Source of the DNA: Diplolepis rosae
Taxonomy: Eukaryota; Arthropoda; Insecta; Hymenoptera; Diplolepididae
Direction: 5' to 3'
Assembly: GCA_030998225.1 (NCBI GenBank)
Contig: JAPYXD010000161.1
Span: 558,001 to 622,000, forward strand
DNA: 64,000 nucleotides
Under the pieces are notes generated by a model, which was not told where the DNA came from, searched no databases, and saw only the letters and a list, made by a program, of their open reading frames with translations. The translations under genes were made by a program, and so were the position numbers. The first letter of the stretch is position 1. Each line of letters opens with the position of its first letter. Shown piece by piece: positions 53,839 to 63,139 of the stretch.

Positions 53839-53966
53839 AGTATATTACACTACAAGGGTATAAAGTTGAGATTCCTGCACTGCGCACCATAATGCCCTCG
53901 GCTTCGCCCCGGGCATCATGGCACGCAGTTCAGGGCTCTCAAATTTCTGCCCATGTAGTGTATACT
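53839..53966 (+). mobile_element. Short palindromic element B
   Basis: A 128-base unit with ends AGTATATTACACTAC and GTAGTGTATACT, the same style and size as element A but with a different interior (CACTGCGCACCATAATGCCC, TCGGCTTCGCCCCGGGCATC), which folds into a stem. A separate subfamily of the same group. Confidence 0.7.
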
Positions 53967-54052
53967 ATACAAGTAGTATAACAATGAATATTCATGCTAC
54001 AATGGATCGGAAAGTAAACTTAGGTTACTTCTTCGCATTAATACTTTCTTAA

Positions 54053-54574
54053 GGTGGCTTGATCGTTTTTGAAAAAAATTACAGACTGCTCTGAAACTTA
54101 GAGATTATCTTAATAAAATATGCTAGATTCATTTGGAAAAAAGAAATACCGTGGTTGACAATGTCATTGCCGAAAAAATCGCTACCGAAAAAATGTCAGT
54201 TTAACAAGTAGTCTTATGGGATTCCTCGTCAAAATCGGCGAAACTCCGGAACAAAACACAAGTCCCCATAAATCAAATATATAATAGTACTTTCGATTTC
54301 GAGGAATCTATTAGTATTATAAAAACGAAAGGTTAACGACTTCAATCAAGAGAAAATTCCGAAAAAGATACAGAATATAGAAATCGCCTCGAGGTGAAAC
54401 TAATAATTTTTTACTACCGCTTTTTTCTGGGGACATTTCCGCGATTTCTTACCCTTCCACTCAGATGTTACTATAATACATATGATTATTAAAAAAATAA
54501 GTAGCAATGAGCATTCATGTAACACGTGCCCCCACGGTGCCCCACTTCATACGACACCAAACGCTCAAGCCACC
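54053..54574. mobile_element. 522-bp TTAA-flanked MITE, first of a pair
   Basis: The ends GGTGGCTTGA and TCAAGCCACC are a perfect 10-base inverted repeat with TTAA at 54049-54052 and 54575-54578. No transposase. The TTAA on its right side also borders the next element. Confidence 0.75.
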
Positions 54575-54578
54575 TTAA

Positions 54579-55023
54579 GAGGGCAGCCCACCTTTGAATT
54601 TTCAAAAATTCGATTCTTTTTTTCATTTTTACTTAGTTTAAAGCCTTGGAATTCATGTAGAAACCTTCTTTTCCATCGCAAGATGGTCGAATGTACCACA
54701 CTCATTTCGATACTTATGTGGTTTTTTTGCATCTCAAACTTTAAACGCGTTTTTCTCAAAACACTATTTTTTCAACTTTTCGGCATGATTCCGGCAAAAC
54801 TACTGGACGGATTTACTTAAACTTTTTTTTAAATGTTTATAAAACACCTCGCTATCGCCCCTAGCACGGACATGCATGCCAATTGTTTATCAACAATATT
54901 GTAGCAACATTTATGTTGAAAAACAGGATGAAAAATGGAAAAAAACATAAAAAATTCACTATTTGTTTATTTATAAACGAATTTTCACAATTTTGCTAGG
55001 GACGATAACCATTCATGCCCTCT
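54579..55023. mobile_element. 445-bp TTAA-flanked element, second of a pair
   Basis: The left end GAGGGCAGCC follows TTAA (54575-54578) and the right end ATGCCCTCT precedes TTAA (55024-55027), giving an inverted repeat of about 8 bases (AGAGGGCA offset by one). Interior AT-rich, no transposase. Weaker than its neighbour because the terminal repeat is short. Confidence 0.5.
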
Positions 55024-55029
55024 TTAAGA

Positions 55030-55460
55030 ATAAATATGGATTTACTGTTTCAGATCATCCAAACATGAGAAATCGTGCCGACAAGGAAAAAATTGTTGAC
55101 CATTCGGCCGGCCATAACTCAGCGGGGTATTAGCAATATTTTCCAAAAAAATGTTCTCTTATACTTCAAAAATCATACAACATAATGTAAGAAACTTAAA
55201 ATGGTAAAATAAAAATTTCTGAAAGAAAAAAAATGGTGAAAAAAAGTTAAAAGTTATTCAGTATCACTGTAATTATTTGTGATATATTAAATGTTCAAGA
55301 ATGAATCAAATTTGACTGAAATTTAGAAGTGTAGGTTGAAGTATGAAATTGTGCATTACAGATTTCTAAATATATATATTATTACTCGTAGTATAATTAT
55401 AAGAGACCCATATTTTATTATTACTCCCAGTATAATTCTAAAAGACCACTCTTTTATTCA
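55030..55460. other. No gene seen
   Basis: AT-rich sequence; a TATTATTACTC(G/C)(T/C)AGTATAAT line occurs twice near 55377-55433 as a local duplication. Confidence 0.3.
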
Positions 55461-55462
55461 AT

Positions 55463-55750
55463 TAGAAAAATAGTAGAGCTTTCCGTTTATTCTACTCTAC
55501 GCTTCAATCGAGAGTTGAGAAAGCCGTGAGTCGCAAGACTTGTTCCACCAGCTATATCTATTCACGCAGGAACGAATGAAAGTAATCTGCGCCTTGGCCA
55601 CACATAAATATTTTTTAATTTCAAAAGAGTATTGAATTTTCAGCATACTGACGTTCTACACTATTATATTCAATAATCAAAACCAATTTGAATTGATTGT
55701 GATTTGTCTGTTCGTCACGAAGCTTTCGTACAAGCTCCGCAGTGTAGTGT
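55463..55750 (-). repeat. Dispersed repeat F, uninterrupted copy
   Basis: In reverse this carries CACTGCGGAGCTTGTACGAA, AGCTTCGTGACGAACAGAC and, further on, GGCGCAGATTACTTTCATTC and GCGTAGAGTAGAATAAACGG, matching 21646-22490 without the MITE. It shows the pre-insertion state of that locus. Confidence 0.7.
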
Positions 55751-55999
55751 ATATACTTGTATATCATTTCTTCCTACTCGTCTAGAGTGTTTCTAAATAA
55801 TTTTTACAGAATAAATATAAATAAGAAAAACGAATTAGTAAAAATGATGTTGCAACTTTGTCGTATTGCGTGCTGTCGGCATGGGTGTACCTCTCTTTCT
55901 CCTGCGTTCGGTCGATATACCTCGCGACGGTATCGGTGCGCTCGAGCGCAGTGAAATAAATTCCTATCCTGACCGCAGTTTTGCATTAAGAAATCTCAA

Positions 56000-56520
56000 T
56001 AGTATATTACGTGCCTAGGCGCATAATGAGGATTATTACACGACAATGCTTGCAGCAGATCGAAGCCGAGACAAAGCCGAGGCGCAATCAGTCCTGCGAG
56101 CATTGTCGCGAGTCTCGTGATTACCTGAATTGTGTGCATTGGTACGTATTCTATTTTATGTGACTTCGGTGCGTATACGAGTTTTTATGCGTACACTCGA
56201 ATCCAATCTAAAAAGGTCGCAATTGCCGTGATTATAGCTCATCTCAATTGACATTTCGCGAATACTTCCAGTCATTTTGATTTTCTCGATCTTGTGTAGT
56301 AGTAACGTATTGTATGTTCAAATGTACAAGGGTTTGTTAGTACGATGCCAACGGTGTACGATGAAGAAGAAGAATAAGAAGAAGATTACGCTCTACTGTA
56401 TGGTTATAGGCGCATGCGCAGTTCAATTTTTGCATTACGTTTCTCTGTAGCGTAATACACTATATTACGCTACTCTCAACTGTAGCGTAAAACGAGTTTA
56501 CGCGCCGGAGGCACATAAAA
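56000..56520 (+). mobile_element. Short element C, copy 2
   Basis: Starts AGTATATTACGTGCCTAGGC and ends GCGCCGGAGGCACATAAAA, as in copy 1, with the hairpin GTAGCGTAAT/ATTACGCTAC before the right end. Its internal segment (56190-56370) includes a minus-strand line KIKMTGSIREMSIEM, equivalent to the N-terminus of the short frame in copy 3. Confidence 0.7.
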
Positions 56521-56524
56521 TATA

Positions 56525-57100
56525 TTAAAAACTGCCTGAAAGCCTACTGAACAACTTTCTCGCTGAAAGTTCACTCTACTCTAAACTTCCTCGCATACTT
56601 TTTTTCTTTGAAGTTGAAACATGAGAATTCTGCCAGCTGCAACTGTTATAATAAAAAATATTAACAAATTGAGAATTTTGTATGTTGAACATAACCATCT
56701 GAAGCTCTAGGGTTTTCTGAGTCTGTTGATAAAATTTCACACTATTCCGGAGAAATTCGTACGAAGAACAGAGAGTTGATTGTAAAAAATCGATTGATTC
56801 CGTAAACTCAAAAAATACGTTTTTCTTCAATAATAAAAAAAACTAGATTTTTGTCACATAACATGTAAAAATATATTGCTGATTTTAAAAGAATCTTACT
56901 TTTTTATTACCTGTTGAATATAATAAAAGAGTTTTAAACCTGTCAATATGAAAATAGTTCTACAAATTATTAGTATGGCATTTTTTATCTCACTTGAATT
57001 AACAAAGATACAGTAATTGCAAAGTATCAAAAAAACAAAAAGCAAATATCATTTTTCCCCGAAACTATATGTATGTGAGATATGAAAAAATGTTAGAACA
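56525..57100. other. No gene seen
   Basis: AT-rich sequence; nothing recognised. Confidence 0.3.
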
Positions 57101-57102
57101 AT

Positions 57103-57230
57103 AGTATATTACATTACAAGGGGCGAAACAGAGCGATTGCATGAGTGTGAAGTTTGCTCTGCCCGAGTGAAACGAGGGCTGCAATCACACGAAATGTTTT
57201 CGCTGTGTTTTGTTTCAAGTAATGTATACT
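57103..57230 (+). mobile_element. Short palindromic element A, copy 3
   Basis: AGTATATTACATTACAAGGG to CAAGTAATGTATACT, nearly identical to the copies at 11.6 and 44.6 kb apart from a CT insertion in TTTGCTCTGCCCGAG. The foldback-like flank that follows is cut off at about 57290. Confidence 0.75.
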
Positions 57231-57294
57231 ATTTTTCATAGCAACTCTTTTGAGAATCTGATTGGCTGTAACTGTGGAGCGGGTAGAAATGAAA

Positions 57295-57890
57295 AAGGTC
57301 TTCAAAAAATCTTTCAATGTTCTGAAATACTCTTTGGGGATCTTATTTTATGTTCCAATAGGTTTTTCAGTAATTTGTTTAGCGATTGTTTATTATTAAC
57401 TATTTATTCCGATAAAAATATTTCAATTGAAAATTTCGTCATGTCCCTTTCGGGACACGTGTACCTACGAAGGGTTCAAATATATAATCTTTTAATTATT
57501 CTGCAGTTTTCTTTGAAGAAAAGTTGGAATAAGAACTTTTTAACTATAATCTTGCATATTTAGTTCCTGCTGGCAACGCCATCAGACGCCATTATGCAAT
57601 AATTCGCAACGAACTTTCGTCAAAAGTTTTTTAGAGCTATAAGTATGATTCAACATTTTCGATTCGTGCATTTCTCGGATTCTTGGCGTATCAAATCCCG
57701 AGAGTTAGGCAATACGGTCTTTTATACAGGGCGAGGCACATTAAGTGTCACAGAGCGATAAAACTCAAACTATTGATCATATCAAAAAATGTTCCAGACA
57801 AAAGTTTCAGTGTTCGAGAAGGCCATGATACTGGACCACCCTATTTTTTTATCGGTGGCGGCGCTGAAGCTACGTCAAGGTCAACTCCAC
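57295..57890. other. No gene seen; repeat-like TACAGGGCGAGGCACATTAA
   Basis: Mixed sequence. The line TTTATACAGGGCGAGGCACA at 57720 resembles the terminal sequence of many insect repeats, but no partner end is seen. Frames lack domains. Confidence 0.3.
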
Positions 57891-57894
57891 TGTT

Positions 57895-58598
57895 TTAAAT
57901 GAAACCATGTATTTTTTTCGATGACATTATTACTGATTTTAAGACGAATTCAGCGACCTGCAACACAAGGACATCGTTACTTATCTGAAACCAATTTTTC
58001 TTGTATCTCACGAAAGACACATAATGACCGTGTTCTATACTTTTCACGCCTATATGAAAAATAGCACTTATAACTTTGTACGAGCTACCTCCGAACTCAA
58101 CTTTTGCAGTAGGAATGCTTTTTATGGAATATTTCTCAATTTTTGCAATAAAACCATTATCACTAGATTCATATAACAATAGTTGAACGACCAGTATTAG
58201 TGGTACTGATTGTACGTTCTTTCTCTGAATTTTTGGTTCTCCTTTACAATTAGCTTCACCACATTTCACATCTATTCTTTCACGTTTGTTGAAAACTTGT
58301 TCAAATAATTGTTGCAAAGTTACGGTTTTATTTACAGCGATTGTTACTGGAAGGGCAAGAATTTTACATAGTACAATTTCGCGAGTGGAATCTCCGCACG
58401 CACAACACGTATTCAAATCTTCAACATCGAACTCTACAATACTTATCAGTGTAGCAACTGCATCGGAAAGATCACTCATGAATTCTTGAACATCTTGTTG
58501 TTTTTCTTCGGCATACTTTTCGCCAACAAACTGCCTTACTCCGATTGGATTGACCGCACTCTTCTTCGAAAAATATGCATCGAATGCTTCCCGTATAA
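57895..58598 (-). pseudogene. Ubiquitin-specific protease (USP/C19) domain, N-truncated
   Basis: From the breakpoint a frame different from the helicase reads REAFDAYFSKKSAVNPIGVR, then EEKQQDVQEFMSDL (USP QQD box, 58520-58465), CCACGDS and KCGEANC (zinc-ribbon cysteines, at about 58405 and 58265), a core with VPLILVVQLLLYE, and the His box EHGHYVSFVRYKKNWFQISND (about 58035-57970). The stop is at 57895. The catalytic Cys box (GNTCYxN type), which should lie roughly 60-100 residues before the QQD box, is absent, so it cannot be an active deubiquitinase. From the QQD box on it is open for about 200 codons, better preserved than the adjoining Helitron parts. Confidence 0.65.
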
Positions 58599-59456
58599 CA
58601 TGATTTCGTCGATGATGATCAGTTCAACATTTTCAAGATCTCGACGTAATTTTTCCAAGACTGCATCAGACAACGATCGGTACTTTAGAACGTTTCCGTG
58701 CTGTACAGGCAATGAAAACATTCGATGAATAGTCAATCCACTAATGGAGAAGGCCGCTATTCCAGTGGTATCTGTCACCGAAATTCTTTTTCCCAGACTT
58801 TGCTTAACCTAACATCTTATAGCGTTAATGAGAAAACTTTTTCCCGTACCTCCTCCACTTACGTATAACCTTAAAATTGGAACATGTGGTTTTTCACCTT
58901 AAAGTACTGGAGTAACTTTATTGAATACTCTTTTTTGATCAACGTTCATTTCATTTTCGTACTGCGAAATACTTTTTTCAGAAACTTAATCTTCGATTTG
59001 CCTAAATTCTTCCATAGCTACATGAATCTGATTAAGATTACCTTCTGCGGATTGGCCATTATTATGCAAATCTTCTTCGTTATTGATACCGATTTGACGT
59101 TTGATTAGTTCTTCAGCCTCACTTTTACCTTTTCTGATCTCTTCAAGTATTTCGTGATATTCTTGTGCCTTTTCAAGTCCTGCAGCTGCGGTATAGAATG
59201 ACTCGGCATAAGTCTCACATCCATTCTTTAAATTTGTCGTTGTTTTCCAAGGTTGAAAAAGAACTAGCAACGGGTAAAAGTATTTTTCTGGATGAATGTC
59301 TACATTGTATTTGAAATGATTGATCAAATATTCTCGCTTGCGATTTGTCACGTAGCGACCGTCGCTCATTTGATAACATTCCAAGTCTTCATTTTTGGGT
59401 TCGTAAGTTACTATGACGTACCACTTCGCATAATCATACAAACAACAATTTTTCAA
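58599..59456 (-). pseudogene. Helitron helicase N-terminal half, cut after Walker B
   Basis: The linker frame (59456-58986) contains EKYFYPLLVLFQPW, typical between Rep and helicase. Walker A reads LYVSGGGTGKSFLINAI (about 58868-58818), then a stop, TGIAAFSISGLTIHRMF (about 58770-58720) and ending LENVELIIIDE with Walker B at 58619-58602. All later helicase motifs (III-VI) are missing; the next base pairs encode the USP piece. Pif1-type helicase would unwind DNA for Rep. Truncation and two stops show it is inactive. Confidence 0.75.
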
Positions 59457-59459
59457 CTC

Positions 59460-60440
59460 TTTCGGTCATAATCGAGTATTGAGAGATTCGTTTTCCTGGA
59501 TTCCTTGCAAAGCGTCTGCTAAATGACTCTCATCTCCCGCTTTTGTTTCATACTTGGTAACGTAATTAGTTGCGATTCTCGATTTCTCTCCAATGTATTG
59601 TATGTCCATGTTTCCTTCCCAAGCTGTTAAAGTTATCGGATTGTAATCATTTATGTTTCCTTCGTTTTCTCATTCAATGGCTATTATGAGTGTGTCGTTG
59701 ATGAGTAGTAACTCTTTCGTAAAGTCGTGGGGAAATTGGTTTATCGGGTATTCCGCAGGTTATATGTTTCATAATGAATTCCGAACCTCATCAGGAATCT
59801 ACTCGACACGAATGGGTGCATTTTCGATCCGAAATAGCATATGATAATATTGGGTACCGCAACCTTGATATTCGTGTCGCCAAAAGTAGTAAATCACTTT
59901 TCCCGAAGGAGCGTCGTCGGGACATATGAAATTTGTTGTCCATAAAACGTGATACCGATACTGGATCTCTGTCTATCAATTCTGCTTGTGGAATTTTATC
60001 CAGTAAAGGAGAATTGGCCTTGCGAATGTAGTCATATAAAATCAAAATTCAATTTCGTCTTAATCCGGGAAATACAGGATATTAATTTTTTTCAGTGTGA
60101 CTCAGAGGAGCCTCCAAGATTTATTTCATTTGAAACACATTCGTGGCAGTATCATTTTTCGGTTTTTTGTTCAAAGGATATATTGTAAACGGCTCGTAGA
60201 ATTCTTCGGATACCAGCTTTCAAGTTTGATATGGTTCTTTTTTTTTGCAATATCTTCATTAATCCGGTGAACTTGATCAATAGCCATAGCTTAATCTTGA
60301 CCGGCAATCTCATTATCGATATTGATATCATCAACGTTTTTATCGTCTCTAACGATGTACTTCAACTGTTCCCGTAAACTATCAAGCAAATCACTGTTAC
60401 GAGCAGGAAGCTCAATATTTTCATACTCGGGATTTACGGC
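59460..60440 (-). pseudogene. Helitron Rep (HUH nuclease) remnant
   Basis: The line YDYIRKANSPLLDKIPQAEL (60045 region) precedes YYFWRHEYQGCGTQYYHMLF (about 59890-59830). In active Helitrons the last part is the HUH motif, with two histidines around a hydrophobic residue; here the first His is replaced (QYYH), so metal binding is compromised. Downstream, WEGNMDIQYIGEKSRIATNY and VTKYETKAG (about 59620-59548) retain the two catalytic-type tyrosines (Y-x3-Y). Rep would nick and join single-stranded DNA during rolling-circle transposition. Several stops occur between the pieces. Confidence 0.65.
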
Positions 60441-60442
60441 TT

Positions 60443-61410
60443 TCAACATGGCAAGAGCAGAAAAAGTTTGTCAACATTGGCCTTGGTTTCCCATATGGCT
60501 TTACTTGTCGTTTTCGGTAAGCTGCGCACAGTTATGAAATATCCTGGTTTTTTATTAATTGTTTCGTGAGGTTCATAAATACTCTCCAACGTCTCTTTTT
60601 TTGATAAAAGAAGATGAAACGTTCGGCCCGTAACTTTTTCAATCCTCTGCTTTGGGAGTAAATTTTTTTTGCCAACTGTTCCCCTTCTCTCATTGGCCTG
60701 GAAAGCTTTAGCTCTCTGAATCAGCATTTCTTCATATCGTTAAGTACAGATATTCCTGGAGAGACCTCGGAAACTTGAAGCCTGTTTAAAACACACGCAC
60801 GCGACATTACACCTTTGCGTAATTTGGTAAAGCAGTACGTAAAAAAGTACTCCGTATCTCATTTTTTTGGGCATCTTTCATTACTTCTGCACATATTGCG
60901 GTATCGATTAGTTTCCTCATATTCGCAATTTTTGTCATATCCCTAGCAAAGTTGAGGCCCTCGCAACAGACAAAAGCATACATTGGTACATCGGATGTCA
61001 TTTTATATAAATTTTTGAAAGCTTCCTCGTGAGTGGCTACAATACGATCCTCATCGAGATCAATTTTTGAAACTTCGTATTCATAAGATTTTTGATTTTC
61101 TTTCATATCATCGCAAATATTTCGCAGAACTTGGATGTCACCTTCTTCCAATGCCTTGTCAAGAGAAAATATTTTGTATGTAAGTTGAGCAACCTTGTAA
61201 ATCAACTCTTGCATTTTCCGAACTTCAGGAAAGTGAGGAGATTGAATCAAAGCCGAAATAAAAGTAGACTGAAAAGAAGTGCAATCAACGCAAAAACTTT
61301 CTGGGTGACCATTTTTCGATACGTTTGCATGCGGTGCCACGCCTTTTGGCGCTTCTTCAATGCCATCGCAAAAGTTGCACCTTGTCCACTCGCTTAAGGA
61401 TTTCAGGAAA
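60443..61410 (-). pseudogene. Helitron N-terminal region (zinc motif, DUF6570-like)
   Basis: TRCNFCDG and CVDCTSFQSTF form two CxxC pairs at the start (about 61395-61265). A long charged region (60807-61340, 177 residues open) follows. After a frame change, LNRLQVSEVSPGISVLNDMK and LIQRAKAFQANERRG ... match the DUF6570-type segment found ahead of Rep in many arthropod Helitrons (family recognised by motif layout, not by search). The role of this part is unknown; the CxxC pairs may bind zinc and DNA. Confidence 0.55.
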
Positions 61411-61414
61411 TTGT

Positions 61415-62440
61415 GATATTTTTACATGTTTTTGAGTTATCTATCAAAAACGTCATTTTTTTACTAACCTGAAAAACATTAAAATTTTGTCTTCAACTCG
61501 CGAAAATAAAAAGCACTGAATATTTTCTAACAAAAATTTAGAACGTAATTTTTCAACTCTTTCCACGTCCGACTAATCGATTTAGAATAACTTCGGATTA
61601 AAAAAGAGTAGAGGGAACTTTTGTGTTGAAAAAACTTGTTGTAATAAAGTTGTTCCTTATTTATCACAGAAGTTTTTTGGAGAGTTTTAGATAAAAATAT
61701 TCATTAGGTAAAAAATGGCAGGAGTTTTTATATTGCCGTCCGTAAAAATGGCACAGTCCGGCCAGCCTCAGCGGGCGTGTAATTCAAAGTAACATTTTTT
61801 TTTATCAAAAATTTATTTTATATGAAATAAAAAGTAATTTACATAAAAAAAGAAATTATTTTGAATTTCATTTCACATAGCTGTCAAATGAAAATGACAT
61901 AATGTCTTCACACGTACATGCATTTAGTAAAGCATAGGTAAGCATTGCCTTGTTAAAGATATAACAATATAATACTTCTTGCATTCCCAGTGATCTTTCA
62001 AGTGTGGTTAGGTTATTTAAGAACAGTGTTACTATTAAATTTTATGCGACCTTCTCGGTTAGTAATATAAAGTTCTATAATCTGCATTAATAAATTTAAC
62101 TTATTCAGAGTCAAAATGTCTTTAAGTAATCGTAAACGTGGTCGAAAAAGAATGAGAAATGAAAAAGCATGAAAAGGAACGCCACAAAAACTAACGAAAA
62201 TAATGTAAAAAATCATCATAAATATTGATTTAAAAGGAAAAAATTGACAGATAAAATTATTACAAAAAACTAGAAGTATCCGCACGTGCGAATTTTTATG
62301 AATATTTTTTTTTCTTTTAAACTGTAAGCATTTGTTGTAATTAAATATTTTGAAGTAAAAAACACTAATGAAAAATGATTTTATAATAATTTCGAATACT
62401 ATTTAGGGAGAAGAATATATAAAATGCTCGGGAAAGATTG
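61415..62440. other. No gene seen
   Basis: AT-rich sequence upstream of the Helitron and before element C. No Helitron 5' terminus could be recognised. Nothing else seen. Confidence 0.35.
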
Positions 62441-62446
62441 GAGAAT

Positions 62447-63035
62447 AGTATATTACGTGCCTAGGCGCAGAATGAGGATTATTGCGCGATGAGCAACAAT
62501 GCTCGCAGGAGATCGAAGCCGAGGCGCGATCAGTCCTGCGAGCATTGTCGCGAGTCTCGGAATTACCCGAATTGTGTGCATTGGCACATATTCTATTTTA
62601 TGTGACTTTGGTGCGTATACGAGTTTAGATATTCTCAGAGGACGATGTAGTACGAATTTGCTTTTTATAATTCTTAAACTTTGCGTATGCTAGTTTGTAT
62701 TTTTCTTTCGATTTTGTGGGAAGTAAATCGTTGAAACATTCCTAGCTATTTCTGCTATGTCAAGAGGAGTACCTTCAAATACATCTTCATCGTTTATTAG
62801 TTCGAAATTATCATTTTCTTCCATTACACTTGATAATTCGCGACTAGTCCCGGCCATTTTGATTTTATCGATCTTGTGTAGTAGTAGCGTGTTGTAATAG
62901 AGCATGCGCAGTTCAAATGTACAAGGCTTTGTCAGTAGGGTGCTAACGCTGTACGAAGAAGAAGAAGAATAAGAAGAAGATTGTGCTCCGCTGTATGGCT
63001 ATAGGCGCATGCGCAGTTCAATTTTTACAAATAAA
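62447..63035 (+). mobile_element. Short element C, copy 3 (right end incomplete)
   Basis: Starts AGTATATTACGTGCCTAGGC; shares GCTCGCAGGAGATCGAAGCC, the GAAGAAGAAGAATAAGAAGA line and GGCGCATGCGCAGTTCAATT with copy 2, but lacks the right hairpin and GCCGG terminus. It has the longest internal segment, including the minus-strand frame at 62692-62863. Confidence 0.65.
62690..62863 (-). pseudogene. Short reading frame inside element C
   Basis: On the minus strand ATG at about 62857 opens about 55 codons: MAGTSRELSSVMEENDNFEL, an acidic middle and ending ...NRKKNTN. The upstream line KIDKIK is shared with copy 2 (IEKIKMTGSIREMSIEM). Preservation of this N-terminus in two copies suggests it is left from the parent element's gene. 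I do not recognise the family. Confidence 0.35.
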
Positions 63036-63139
63036 CGTACACAATGCAATTTTTTTGTCGTAATGAGGGTTGCTAACGTTGATTTGTGCAAAACTCTTAT
63101 TTGTAATCTTTTTCAAGTTGATAATTCAAGACTCAAAAC

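Larger units (their letters stand above)
57895..61410 (-). mobile_element. Helitron, decayed, with a USP domain at its 3' side
   Basis: On the minus strand, in order: a CxxC zinc motif and N-terminal region (61410-60807), a DUF6570-like segment (60760-60443), Rep region with damaged HUH motif and preserved tyrosines (60334-59460), linker (59456-58986), helicase Walker A and Walker B (58860-58599), then a USP protease part (58598-57895). Rolling-circle Rep plus Pif1-type helicase identify a Helitron. At least five stops and several frameshifts are present. Terminal TC/CTRR signals were not located. Confidence 0.75.

Noticed and set aside
54482..54820. 112-residue frame
   Set aside because: Spans the junction of two TTAA elements, no domain.
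57210..57563. 117-residue plus-strand frame
   Set aside because: Starts in the flank of element A and has only composition-driven residues.
62013..62285. 90-residue minus-strand hydrophobic frame
   Set aside because: Phenylalanine/isoleucine-rich reading of AT-rich DNA; no start context, domain or conservation evidence.
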